64,000 nucleotides of DNA, taken from NCBI GenBank assembly GCA_004194705.1, contig SADC01001335.1, forward strand, positions 248,001-312,000, in the 5' to 3' direction. This document shows, piece by piece, positions 22,883-34,326 of the stretch. The stretch is from Ditylenchus dipsaci (Eukaryota > Nematoda > Chromadorea > Rhabditida > Anguinidae). The notes under the pieces were generated by a model. The model saw only the letters and a program-made list of their open reading frames with translations. It was not told where the DNA came from and searched no databases. The stretch's first letter is position 1; each line of letters starts with the position of its first letter. The translations under genes and the position numbers were made by a program.

Positions 22883-22888
22883 TTTAAT
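22883..22888 (-). terminator. Candidate poly(A) signal of exportin-7 (ATTAAA)
   Basis: On the minus strand ATTAAA lies about 150 nt past the XPO7 stop codon, followed by a T-rich stretch. It is the first variant poly(A) hexamer in that interval. Confidence 0.4.
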
Positions 22889-23034
22889 GCATGAACTTGC
22901 CCCGATTCAGACAATGACAAAGCGAAAGAACAAATAAGATATCGACGTGATAAATACAGTACGAGAGTCTACAAAGCAAAGATATTCGGAGATGAAAACC
23001 TAAACAATCGAAGGAACGGCAGACTTTCAAAAGC

Positions 23035-26000
23035 TTAGTCGGTCATGAACTGATTGTCTGCGAAGTCAGAATCTGCGGTAGTCTGGCTAGAAGACCCTTT
23101 CAACACTGTCTCTATCTGGAAAAATATCAAAAAATAAACTTTTTAAAACTACTATATGATATGAGAACTTCTTTCTGAAACTGCTCAAACTTTGAGTGAA
23201 ATTGTCCTTGTTTTTGAGAGAGACATTCTCCTTGATTCCATCCATGAGTTTCGTAAACGCCTGGAAAAAGTGCGTCCATAACTCAAACTCTTAAAAAGCT
23301 CGATTTACCTGAGCAAGAGAAGTATGAGAATGCAGAGGCTGCCTCGAAATGAATTCTTCCCTCCATTGATTAAAACGAGGGCCTAAATACGATTATTCTA
23401 TAAGACTTTCCACATCTCAAGGGAATTAACCATTTGCAATGATAAGACCCAGAAGTGGCCTAGACATACTCCATTGGCACTTAACTTCTTCAAATAGCAA
23501 TTGCGACAGAATGGATACAAGCAGCTGCAAATCGTATTAAGATAAATTAAAATTAAAGATGTAATACATCGTATAGCAAATCAGGCTCCTTTTCCAGAGC
23601 TGTCATGCAGTTGTTTCCTTCAGGCTCTTAAATTTATACGATTTGTAACAAATGAATTATATGAAGAATCGTATGCAACCTCTTGTAATCGGCACACGCT
23701 CACTCGGCTGGCGCGAAGACCTTTCAAATAAATAATCCAAAATCTGATCCAGTATTGTACAACTTGACGAAATCACTGTTGTGTCTAAAATTATAATCGG
23801 TTAGTATTAGAGTTGCGAATCAAGCGAAATTTTACCAACTGAGAGAATGCCTCTGTGAACAGACTTCAGCAGAGAAATAAAAATTGCCTCATCCAACTTG
23901 CTGACATAGGCCATATTGTCTCGAGTAACAATATCCAGCCAGTAATAAAGAGACTGAGAAAGCTTAGAGTAAGCCTAAAATCAAGATCATAGTAACAGAA
24001 GTTTAAACATCAAAGCTCACCAAGACATTTTCCTGCTGCAAGTGAACGAACAGTTTAAAAGCAATGTCCAAGGAATTATTCAAGCAATTATCTCCATAAA
24101 TCCAAAGACTCCGAAGGGTAAATAGCTGCCACTGAGTACGTGACGAAGTATTCCACAAATTACGCCAATATTTTTGACTTTTTCTTTATAGTGCTGGTCC
24201 TTGGAAACCTCAGGAAGGGCAAGAAGGCGTCCTCCTACATAATGATAATTAGAAATGTACACGTGCATAAAACAAGGGCCCACCATAATCACAAATAATT
24301 TTAGATACTTCACGAAAGAGAATCACCGAAACGCATCTTAAATATTCAATTCTAACACAAATGGACAAAACTATATGCGAAAAATTACGAATGCATGTCA
24401 TAGGTCAGTCTTGATTGTCTGTTAAGTGTCAGCTCAGCTATCAATTTCAAGATCGGAGTAGTGACATCAGCGACATTCGGCCACAGCTAAATTCATAAAT
24501 TTGATAAAAAAAAATCTAAAGAACTGTACATACTGCACAAGTATTAAAAGTTAGAAAGTATTAAAAGTATTTACTGCGATAGCTCCTTGCAGAACGACAA
24601 ACACTTCAGGGAGGCTAAAAGAACACAATATATCAGAACATAAATAAGAACAAAATATTACGTCCAGTTAAGAAGAAGAACGAAATTGGCTTTCTTAGAA
24701 CAAGAGGAAGCTATCCCTCTCAAATCTCTACAAAGTCCAATCACCGCCAGCCGAACGTGCTGCTGATTGGCTTGAGATATAGCACGGTTTCGAAACACTA
24801 CACAGAGCTCTTGCAATTTCGCTAAAAAACGAGAGGATCAATATTGAGAATTTAATATATATTTAGACATTCAGAAAAAGGTGTATGGCAGTTAGCGAGA
24901 CGGTCAGTTAGCGATGGCCAGTTAGCGATGGTTTTTTTCAAAATTTTTGATATTTTTTGCCATAAAAGTACTCTGTTTGTGGAAAACAGTTTTTCTGGGG
25001 CCACCCAGTATCTGAAATTTTCTCAGGAATCCGAATCAAAAAACAGAATTTTAAAATAACTCGTGGTCGCTGAGATATGATTTAAAGTTGGATGGTCATC
25101 ATTTAAAAATGACAAGCACCCAACTTTAGGTCATATCTCAGCGACCACGCGTTATTTTAAAATTCTGTTTTTCGATTCGGATTCCTGAGAAAATTTCAGC
25201 TACTGGGCGGCCTCAGAAAAACTAATTTCCACAAAAAGAGTGCTTTTATGGCAAAAAATATCAAAAATTTTGAAAAAAACCATCGCTAACTGGCCATCGC
25301 TAACTGACCGTCTCGCTAACTGGCCGGTCCCCTCAGAAAAATTATAACTTTACAAAAGGAGGGTGTCCCGAGAAATATGGACACTCTCAAATAGCCATAA
25401 TTTTCCTTAAAGGCTGTTTTTCGAAATAGTTTTTTTACAGTTCCACTTAAACTTCAATGAAATTGTTGTCGTATACAGGGTCAATAACTCAATTTTGGTG
25501 TGTGAATGGCCTACAGGTGGGCAAAGCCGAAATCACAGGTGGAACCGATCAAATTTCAGTTTGTATACCAAAAAATTGTCGTAAAAAATAAATTGGAACT
25601 GTAAAAATAGATTTTCGCAAAACGTAGAAGCCAAGGTGGTAAACATAGCTTCTGCTAAAGAGTTCCATATTTCTTAGGACACCCTGTTAATACCTCCAAT
25701 AGGTTTCATGAACATATCAAACATAGTAGTATCCTCTTCAAGTTCCACATTCTGAAAGTAAAAAGGGCTATGAAAGCACAGCATGTATGATTAGCAGAAT
25801 CACCAGAAGACGAGTCAAGGCTGCATAGAAACTGGTCCTCGACCGAATAATTTGAACGTCGGTGTTTGAGCAGACAAACTCAAAGGTCTGAAAACTAGTT
25901 AACGCAAGAAAAATAATCATAAAAAGTTACCGAATGATTTTCAAGCAACTGTTTAATCTCATCAGTTTTTAGCAAGCGTCTCACATTCGCAAAGCCTACA

Positions 26001-29000
26001 GTAAGATCGTTTAGAAGAGCTAAAGTAGTAGACAGTAGCTTCTCATTTTTGCCCCAATACTGCAGATTTGTAATGCTGAAAAGAGAAAATAGATTCCGGA
26101 ATGTAAAACAATTTTTACATTTTCATTGCATATAGCTTCAAAGCAGCAGAGTCATCGGCAACACCAACCTCCTGACTTAACTTCTCATAGACTCGACTTT
26201 CTCTTTGGATCTGATCGGAGATGTAAGCCTTTCTGAATTCGTCCTAAATTTTACCGGTTTTCAATGGAGGATATTGAGCTGACAGTATCAAAAAGAGTTT
26301 ACCAAGAGATACAGATAGGCAAATTCCAGCTGAACATTTTCACTGTCCGCTCTACCAGCTTGCAAGTTGGCATCTGTCAGCTTCATCAGCTTCCAAACCC
26401 TAAATACCGAATGTCAGAGAATTCAAAGCAGTAACAACAAGAAGAGAGACCTTGAAACGACCTCTCCATCGAAGATATCATCATCAACATCGCAAGAATT
26501 GCTGGCTGTTTTGCCATTGACACCGGCGGCCATCATTGTTATGATCCTGAACGCACAAAGCTAGCCTATAAACCAATAAAAAACCAACCAAATGAGTCTC
26601 TTGCGGCCACCAAAAGATCCTGAATAGCCCAAATCCAAAAAGATGTGCATTAAATCAAAGCTACCTGCTGAGTCCTTTGATTGCTGTTCGCCAATATTGT
26701 CATATTGTCATCAAACAGGCTGATCAGTTCTTGAGCAGTTCTTTTGTAGTCCCTTCTACTAACGATAGTGAATAGTTCCATCAACTGCTTCAGAGTGCCC
26801 GAGTCGTCCAAAGGATCTTCAACGCCTTCACTAAATTCAGGAAATTCATGACGATGGAAGCTTTGAAAGCCGAAAAAACTACCGCACAACCAATTCACAC
26901 AACCGGATCCTGCTCTGAATAAAAGCTGCACATACTTGAGGGACGCTTTCGGCAATTGATTCTACATCAACTCTGAACCAAATAGATGGAATTTAAAGGC
27001 ATAACAAGAGGCAAACGACATAAACAAGTGACAAGGAAAAGAACCTCGCATAGCTCAAAGAACCGGCCATCCTACTCCAGAACGAAAGAACTAAAAAAAA
27101 TTTTGAATGAGTTTCAGAAAACCACCAAAAAAACTTACGGTAGTATATGCTGTTTTGGGAAAGGCACCAGTCGGGATGAAGTAAGCTCTCCAGCGTGAAC
27201 TGAGTCAACAGCGGCAAAACCGAGGGAAAGTCTTGGCACTTCAACAGCTCTGAAACTTGGTAATTAGCCTTCAGACGAGACACTAGACGACAGAATTGAT
27301 GAAAGTTGTCCTGAAAACACCCGTGAAAATAAGCTCTCTGGACAAAAAAATATACCGGTTCTTTTAGCAATTTCGCTGGATTGTCGAGTACCAGCTTCAA
27401 GCCAGAGACCAACTGATCAAGATACTGAAAACGTTCATCTTTAAAAATTGCATACGAATTAGTGGCAGAAAGCACCTTCTGCCTGTCCGATGCATCAAAG
27501 AGCATTCTACGAACTGATGCCAGCTGCACCAGCGTTTGAAAGCCTTAGAGACCAACTCATCCGGCAACGTGAGATAAAGACTGAAAAGAGGCTGACTACT
27601 TGACGTTCCATCAACACTGAAATAGTTGCCAATAAGTGTAACTAAAACTAAAAGCTCGAAGCTACTGGAAAATAACCCCGCCTATGGTTTCTTAGGGGTA
27701 CCTGAAACCACCTTTTTGATTTTTAAAAAAATGATGGCAGTATTGGCCAGGCCTCAGCCTAATATTTAAAGGCCGTGAAAATGCCCGTGCGTTTTAAAAA
27801 GTGAAGATGGGGGACCAGCAATTTTTTTTGAACCGTTCCGTTTTTCACTTGTTTTGCATCATATCTGATATTAAAGGGGCACGGTCACCTGTTACAAATT
27901 TTCCAATTCAAATTTTTTTTCCGAATCATTGAACTTCTGTACAGATTTTTTAACTTGGTTTCTAACGAAACTGTACCTAAAACTAAATTCTAGGCCTTGT
28001 TTTGTTAGAAACCAAGTTGAAAAATCCGTAAAGAAGTCTAATGATTCGGAAAAATTTTTAAATGGGCGGGAACAAATTCAAAAACAGGTGACCATGCCCC
28101 TTTAATGACCTTATGCTACTTTAAAAAACTAGGCAGAAAAACTTGAAAAATATTGACAGCAATAAATGTAAAAACTTGTCGAGAAAGAAAAGAAATGGTG
28201 GTTCCCGCGTTTTCCCCGTGTAACGCACGGGCATACCCCTTTAATGATTGCGGGGAGGGGTATATTCCAGCAGCGTTAGCAGCTTCTTTGCGTTGAGGGG
28301 CGTAACAATAGCGCTAGAAACTCTTACAAGGCCGCCACTTCGTAGGCACTTGAATATTAATGTTTTCATCCAGAGTTTCGTCGTTCATGCTTCCAATAAA
28401 GTCATAGTTCATGCAGGCGAACGCCAGATCTAGCGCTTGTCCAACCCTCACTGCCTGAATCAAAATAGGACTGCAGCCCATAACAATGAAAGTTATCATA
28501 ATTTGTTACCTGTATCCCCGTAATTTGTCCGCTGCTTGGCTCTTTCAGTATATCAAGCGAGAGTGTGAAGACATCAACAAGGCACACATCTCTCAAGTCA
28601 CTGGCTATTTTACGCTGACGACTGATGGAATCGAGGCCTTCATCCTGTAAAACAACGACTAAGTAAAGACACCAGCCAAAAGGAGATTGATTAAAAGGGG
28701 AATTACCGAATTGACTTCTTCGATCAAGGTGTTCAAGAGCTTGAGAGCCAAGCATCCTTCCTTAGTGGTATTCTAAAAAAAAAGCAATATGAAATAATAA
28801 TTAAAAACTTTTTCAGGCGACAAACTTTCGAAGTTGATAGCAAATCATATATAGGCTCTTGAAACGGCAGTTTATCATTCTAAATTCAATGATTTTTGTA
28901 GAAGAAATAAGCTAGCGAAATACCGAGGATCACGTTCTAGCCACCCAACTTTAGTCAAAAGAGCAAACGTCTTGCAAAGCATGACCACATTGTATGATGA

Positions 29001-31003
29001 AAGGCTATTGATCCGATCTACCATATACTTCAGCAAATATCGACCTTAGAAAATCCGTAGAAAATGTCGTTAACCCAAGCTATTTTAGACTTACTCAATT
29101 CCAAGCGGTCAGAAATATTAATGCCCACTTTGCGACTCAAAAGCTTTTTCAGTGCTCCATTAGCTACGACAACTGAATACGGCTGCTGAAAAAAAAGAAA
29201 TGTATTGGCATGTAATTTTCAGCAATGATAGAACACTTCTTCTCAGCTTATTTCGAAAAATTAGCGTTTTTTCGGCGAGCGAATACTAGCGAATGAAAAT
29301 TGTTGAGGAGGGGGGATGTGGGCGGTGTGTTCGCTAATAGAGCCGTTTAAAAGGGGGGGAACTTTATATACGCATCGCCTTAGGTCACAGGTTCGACTAC
29401 CACTGGCTGCAAACCTAATTTTTCTCTCCTCTTATTTACAAGTTCTGTGTCAAAATGTAGCCAAAGTTCTGGACTTTAATTTGAGCTATCATACAGATAA
29501 AAAATTGGTATAAAGTTAGAACTAAAATTTGAAAAAAACATTGAACCATGTCCAATTCGATGAAATCCTCAATAGGACTATCCCAGTATTTTTCGGTAGT
29601 ATCCTGGAACTGACGTTTTTCCCTAATTTTAATCTACATACTCATTTGCAACCTCATACTCAAAATGTAGCCTTGCATCTTGCCGTCATTTTCAACATAT
29701 GGTTGTATGAGATCATGCAAAATGAAATGGCAAAAAATGTCAGTTCTTAAATAATACTGAAATCCTACCCCTCAATATTACAGGGTGGTCCAAGAAATTC
29801 CCTGGATTTGAAATGGTCATAACTTTTTTCTAGGGCGTTTTTCGAATTTCTGTAAACGCCAAAATGTTTATCTTGACGGGGATTTTTGTTTTTCGGAAAA
29901 AAAAATTTTCGAAAATTTTGACTTTTTTGCCTTGGTACCCCTATGGTCCAAAAAGATGACAAGATTGATTATTTTGACCATAGGGGGACCAAGGTAAAAA
30001 AGTCAAAATTTTCGAAATTTTTTTTCCGAAAAACAAAAATCCCCGTCAAGATAAACATTTTGGCGTTTACAGAAATTCGAAAAACGCCCTAGAAAAAAAG
30101 TTATGACCATTTCAAATCCAGGGAATTTCTTGGACCACCCTGTACTTCTTTCTTCCCGGGTCAAACCTTCGCTCGCTACCTGATTTTTCTGGTGATTTTG
30201 GTGTGTAAAAATTTCTATCTTGTTCCTCATGAAATTGTGACTCCAGAAAGTCACTAAACAAGTAGACAAATAAATAAAATTGGTGGAGGCGCGGGCTATA
30301 TTAGTCCAAGTACGGATTATTTTGGCTCGTTTCCTTTATTTTAGGGGTCATTTGCTCAAAATCGCTAAATTAAGGCAATTGCTGACATCAAATCAGTGCT
30401 GGAAATAGTTGCAATCGATTTCTCGATGATTTTCAGACCTAAAAGTCGAAAAACTTACTAAAAAGTAAATTAAAACACCCCCAGAGGGACTTGAACTTTC
30501 GATAATAGGCGACGACGCGTATATAAAGTTTTTCCCTTTAAATTCTTCCAAATTTGGAAGCAATGTACATAACCTATAATGCCAAATTTATTAAAATTTT
30601 CGAACAAAACTTGCCATTTCGCCTTGGGTGACCAAGGTATACCACTCGAAAAGGGTATCTGGAGAGCCAAAATAATCGACCCCAAATAATCAATGAAACT
30701 GCTGAAAAAGAAAGGGTATTCTACCCCGTTTTGGTCACCGTACAGTCTTATGAAATAATAGACTTCAAAGATTTCCATCTAATCAATCTTACCTCTCCTC
30801 GTTCTAACAGCAAAAGGCAGTGTTGCAAGCAATCATCTGACTCAACAATGGAATTCAACGTTTGTTCAGCAACTTGTCTTTCTTGTTCACTGGTCGCTTG
30901 ACAGAGCTGGCGACTCAAACTGTTCAAAGTCTAAAATTTACAGTTAATTTCCGAATTAATGAATTATCAAGGAAATACAAAAGCTCACGTTTATATCGAG
31001 CAT
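23035..31003 (-). CDS. XPO7: Exportin-7 (RanBP16 family nuclear transport receptor), 33 exons
   Basis: XPO7 is a HEAT-repeat karyopherin that binds RanGTP and cargo and shuttles through nuclear pores. The spliced frame (about 1,100 aa; human about 1,090) is colinear with XPO7 from 'LQHCLLLLERGE' near the N-terminus through 'RQRKIASDLRDVCLVDVFTL', 'NYDFIGSMNDE', 'FHQFCRLVSRLKANYQ', 'EGVEDPLDDSGTLKQ', 'ITNLQYWGK', 'VIGLCRDLRGIA', 'CQWSMSRPLLGLI' and 'NKDNFTQSLSSFRKK' to stop 23,035-23,037. Exons: 30,989-31,003; 30,793-30,930; 29,095-29,185; 28,924-29,044; 28,826-28,879; 28,707-28,772; 28,510-28,644; 28,328-28,454; 27,476-27,641; 27,356-27,424; 27,139-27,310; 27,045-27,090; 26,904-26,972; 26,665-26,860; about 26,589-26,599; 26,451-26,546; 26,303-26,399; 26,119-26,243; 25,931-26,075; 25,804-25,887; 25,694-25,751; 24,662-24,821; 24,575-24,614; 24,389-24,486; 24,284-24,336; 24,021-24,234; 23,836-23,974; 23,680-23,784; 23,568-23,626; 23,431-23,524; 23,309-23,382; 23,153-23,260; 23,035-23,115. 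Most introns are 43-70 nt; three hold MITEs (686, 872 and 1,607 nt). One-base deficits occur in exons 9 and 26 and at the exon 4/5 junction; exon 15 is a doubtful micro-exon. The ATG at 31,001-31,003 precedes a 15-nt first coding exon. Confidence 0.93.
24880..25332. mobile_element. Mutator-like palindromic MITE with 9-bp TSD, in an XPO7 intron
   Basis: Inverted arms of about 215 bp run from GGTGTATGGCAGTTAGCGA to the reverse complement of GGGGACCGGCCAGTTAGCGA. Each end has three copies of 'cagttagcga'. Perfect 9-bp direct repeats TCAGAAAAA flank it (24,871-24,879 and 25,333-25,341). A second copy in the opposite orientation is at 32,195-32,645. A 9-bp TSD with long inverted ends is typical of Mutator-like elements. 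Confidence 0.88.
25360..25686. mobile_element. Mariner-type MITE (GGGTGTCC ends) beside the Mutator-like MITE
   Basis: Left 'agggtgtcccgagaaatatgg' and right 'catatttcttaggacaccct' are inverted repeats. Internally 'aattgttgtcgtatac' and 'gtataccaaaaaattgtcgt' also pair. It lies in the same XPO7 intron (24,822-25,693) and ends a few bases from the exon boundary at 25,694. Confidence 0.7.
27766..28242. mobile_element. Nested MITEs in XPO7 intron 8: GGGGCATGCCC-family element hit by a GGGGCACGGTCACC palindrome
   Basis: Outer ends 'aaatgcccgtgcgtttt' (27,779) and 'gtaacgcacgggcataccccttt' (28,242) belong to the 19,207/61,224 family. Within it, 27,873-28,107 is a complete palindrome, 'aaaggggcacggtcacctg' to 'caggtgaccatgcccctttaa', of the 47,328-type family. 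The intron measures 686 nt instead of the usual about 50. Confidence 0.75.
29186..29780. other. XPO7 intron 2, proximal part: tRNA-like fragment and short repeats
   Basis: 29,370-29,410 contains 'ggtcacaggttcgactacc', a B-box-like segment next to 'tatatacgcatcgcc'. Relatives of that phrase occur at 30,500 and 55,150 in inverted orientation. No coding sequence is seen. Confidence 0.45.
29781..30142. mobile_element. 362-bp palindromic TA MITE (CAGGGTGGTCCAAGAAATT ends) in XPO7 intron 2
   Basis: TA duplications at 29,779-29,780 and 30,143-30,144 flank nearly identical arms of about 170 bp ending CAGGGTGGTCC / GGACCACCCTG, with a loop near 29,960. A solitary terminus of the same family is at about 3,958-3,977. 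TA flanks and ends indicate a Tc1/mariner-derived MITE. Confidence 0.8.
30145..30790. other. Remainder of XPO7 intron 2
   Basis: No exon-like sequence. A reverse-orientation tRNA-like B-box segment ('gagggacttgaactttcga') lies at 30,482-30,502. The 102-aa minus-strand ORF here has no conserved counterpart in exportin-7. Confidence 0.4.
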
Positions 31004-31768
31004 GATGTTCTTTGGAATACAACAGCTGGATAAATAGAAAATTCTTTGTTAATGGAACTCAATTTGAACATTCACGCGTTGATGATATCAATAAAAATGT
31101 CAGGGGAATTGCATAAAATTGCAAAAAGTGATGAGCACAATAGAATGCCTTCAAAAAAGTTCAAGCAAAAGATTGTAAAGACGAAAATGGTCAAAGAATG
31201 CTTTTCAAATAATTCACAACGTGCTGCCAGAGGGAATGCAAGAGTGCGCTCTTTCGAATCCTCCTCGCAATTCTCCGTAAAAGCAAATAAATTTACAGAA
31301 AGTGGTAAGTAGAAATGGTTTTCAGTCGATATTACAAATGTGAAAAGAGCAGTAAACCCACATTTGGTCAAACATGGTTTTCAAAAAGGAATGCATGTTT
31401 TTCAAAAATTTGAGGGTTTTTTTTTTTGGCAAAAAGGGAGGATTGAAAAAAACGACCGTCAAAACCTGAATTGTTGCGATTATGCAAAACCATTTAAAAA
31501 TGGTAAAAAATGTCTGACCCTAAGCAGGTACCAACTTGTGATAAGTCTCAGTTTGGAGAGGCTGGACTGTAGAGATGGGCCAGAATTCATCTCAGTCAAA
31601 AGCTGAAACCCCAAAGGATCCACTAGCCTTCTTAATTTTATTAAAGCCTCAAATACAATGAAGCTGTTTGCGGATGGTAAAACAGATTTGTCACTCAAAT
31701 ATGGTCCTAATTTTTCTTCAAATTTCATTTTTTGTGTTTTGCCATCTTGTGGTTAAAATCCGGAGCTA
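31004..31768. other. Upstream flank of XPO7; no gene recognised
   Basis: Presumed 5' region of XPO7. No TATA box or promoter element can be assigned with confidence. Opposite-strand ORFs of about 88-99 aa overlap each other and lack recognisable domains. Confidence 0.35.
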
Positions 31769-32167
31769 CAGTCCACTCTCGATACAAGCACATCCCCTCA
31801 AGTTCGTTACCGCCTAGGGTTCGACACTTTTTAAAACCCGATTTTCGAAGTCTTTTGCCAAACCTGATTCGTCAGTCTGATTAGAAAAATCGTACGGATT
31901 CTGAGTCCACAAATCAGTTCTCGAGATAGGCACACGTTTGCCGAAAAGACCCGCGGCTCTTGATATAAGCACACCTTTTTTAAAAATTAGGTGTGCTTAT
32001 ATCGGGAGCAACGGGTCTTTTCGGCAAACTTGTGGCTATCTCGAGAACTGATTGGTCAGACTAACGAATCAGGTTTGGCAAAAGACTTCGAAAATCGGGT
32101 TTAAAAAAGTGTCGAACCCTAGGCGGGAACGAACTTGAGGGGGTGTGCTTATATCGAGAGTGGACTG
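31769..32167. mobile_element. TA-flanked palindromic MITE (CAGTCCACTCTCGATA family)
   Basis: Starts CAGTCCACTCTCGATACAAG and ends TTATATCGAGAGTGGACTG, flanked by TA (31,767-31,768 and 32,168-32,169). The inner arms share 'gtgtcgaaccctaggcgg' with the 35,044 and 37,951 elements. 'TACAGTC' ends resemble pogo/Tigger-type Tc1/mariner elements. Confidence 0.78.
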
Positions 32168-32194
32168 TACTAGATTACACGGCCCCTAAAATTT

Positions 32195-32645
32195 GGGGAC
32201 CGGCCAGTTAGCGAGACGGCCAGTTAGCGATGGCCAGTTAGCGAGACTTTTTTTAAAAATTTTTGATATTTTTTGCCATAAAAGTACTCTTTTTGTGGAA
32301 AACAGTTTTTCTGAGGCCACCCAGTATCTGAAATTTCTCAGGAATCCGAATCAAAAAACAGAATTTTAAAATAACTCGTGGTCGCTGAGATATGACTTAA
32401 AGTTGGATGGTCATCATTCAAAAATGACAAGCACGCAACTTTAGGTCATATCTCAGCGACCACGCGTTATTTTAAAATTATGTTTTTTGATTCGGATTCC
32501 TGAGGAAATTTCAGCTACTGAGTGGCCCCAGAAAAACTGTTTTCCACAAACAGAGTACTTTTATGGCAAAAAATATCAAAAATTTTTAAAAAAGTCTCGC
32601 TAACTGGCCATCGCTAACTGGCCGTCTCGCTAACTGCCGTACACC
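32195..32645. mobile_element. Second copy of the Mutator-like MITE, opposite orientation, 9-bp TSD
   Basis: GGGGACCGGCCAGTTAGCGA end on the left and the GGTGTACGGCAGTTAGCGA type on the right, reversed relative to 24,880-25,332. CTAAAATTT is duplicated at 32,186-32,194 and 32,646-32,654. The arms match the first copy almost base for base ('ctcgtggtcgctgagatatga'). Confidence 0.88.
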
Positions 32646-33452
32646 CTAAAATTTGAATCCTAGTGCATTAGGAAGAATTAGCGCCAAACGAATTTTTTTG
32701 AAAAAGGGTTTTTTTAGACTTTTTTGAAGTCTTTTTGTTTCGTACGCCTGATCTGGTTTTTCCTTGTTGCCAATCTTCACTCAAATTTTTTTTATCGCAC
32801 TTTTTTGAAAACAACATCTAATTTATCAATAGCTTATCAAGTAATCCTGGATTTCAACTGCAAGATGGCAACAACAGAATATTTTTGAAAATTAAAAAAA
32901 AAATTATGGCAATTTCCGGCTCTACCCTGTTTCGTCCCAAATTGTTTCCGCCAAAAATCGTTATAGCCGAAAACGTTACATTTTTTATTAATTACTTCGC
33001 TACATATGGTTTTTCTAACTAATTTTGTGGATATTCTCATTTACAAGTTTATACTCAAATTGATGCTAGAGGGCAGGGCTACATTCTGAGCATGAGGTTG
33101 TAAATGACTATGTCTGCAATATTTGCTGAAAACCCTAAAATTTCTGGAATCCTGGACTTTTTTGAGAACTTTTGGGGTTTTTCAGCAAATATTGCAGACG
33201 GTCAAGTATTAAATGTGCCTTGTTCTGGATGAAAAGTGCCTTGTTTTTGAGTTTTAGAGAGAAAAGATGAAAAGTGCCTTGTTTTGTTAAAAAGTGCCTT
33301 GTTTTTGCTGGAAAGTACCTTGATTTGTTGAAAAGTGCCTTGATTTGTTGAAAAGTGCCTTTTTGGTTTGAGCGGGCTTGATTTCAGCTGAAATATGGAC
33401 TATATTTGGCAAAAATGACATGATGCTTATAATGGTGTTTATCTGTTTATCT

Positions 33453-33845
33453 TTATTCTTGGCCCTCTCGCTCTTCATACTCTCGAAGTTTATCTTTGAC
33501 CTGCGAATCCAACATCTTCGGCTTGACCTTCTCGTGACTGCAATGTTCGCTAATGTCAATCGAAAAATTTTCTGAATCTTCTGGACGGAACAGTCACATC
33601 ATCGCTTTGCAGTTGTAGCTCTTGTTGTATTTTTTGTGGTGATTGCAAAGATACTTCGTCGCACTGTGGGCATCAGCCTTCTCGGTCAAAAACTGCAACA
33701 ACTGAATTAAATTGGTTGACGAAGAACAAACTTACTATCGCCAGCGATTCCACCAATCCGAATTCTTTTGTTTCCACTTCTTGAAGACTCTCTCATTATT
33801 GAACGATTTGAAGTTTTTCCACTTGCGAGTCATGGCATCAAAAAT
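33453..33845 (-). pseudogene. Mutator-like transposase N-terminal zinc-finger fragment
   Basis: From 33,845 the minus strand reads 'MTRKWKNFKSFNNERVFKKW'. After a frame change and a 43-nt intron-like gap it continues 'TEKADAHSATKYLCNHHKKY', and past an in-frame TGA 'DSENFSIDISEHCSHEK'. The order W-x2-F / F-x2-W, Y-x-C-N, then H-C-x-H fits the FAR1/WRKY-GCM1-like finger found at the N-terminus of MULE transposases and their domesticated relatives. No catalytic DDE domain is present. One frame shift and one stop show it is not translated as is. Assignment is from motif spacing only. Confidence 0.5.
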
Positions 33846-34326
33846 CTAAACAAAAACGACTACTACAGAAAAAACCGTATCTAAACTAAAAAGTCACAAT
33901 GTAACAAAAAAGGCACTTTTTAGCCGAAACGAGGCACTTTTCAACAAATCAAGGCACTTTTCAACAAAACAAGGCACTTTTTAACAAATCAAGGAAATTT
34001 TCAACAAATCAAGGCACCTTTCAGCCAAATCAAGGCACTTTTCAGCCAAAACAAGGCACTTTTTATCTTTTCTCTCTAAAACTCAAAAACAAGGCACTTT
34101 TCATCCAGAACAAGGCAGATATAAGATTTATCCATTGCATACATGGTCATTTACAACCTTATAAGCAAAATGTAGCCCCGCTCTCTAGCATCAATCAATT
34201 TGAGTATAAACTTGTAAATAAGAATATCCACAAAATTAGTTAGAAAAACCATACGTAGCAAGCTAATTAATTATTTTTGCCAAAAATAGTCCATATTTCA
34301 GCTGAATTCCGAGCAAGATTCTTGAT

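Noticed and set aside
27424..27529. Read-through of XPO7 exon 9 into exon 10 as one exon
   Set aside because: The 51-nt segment is open in frame (17 codons) but has GTGCTT...TTTTCAG borders, and its translation interrupts the family alignment between 'DRQK' and 'YLDQLV', so it is an intron.
28700..28772. Alternative frame of XPO7 exon 6 ('MLGSQALEHLDRRSQF')
   Set aside because: Only the frame reading 'EGCLALKLLNTLIEEVN' aligns with the exportin-7 family and fits the phases on both sides.
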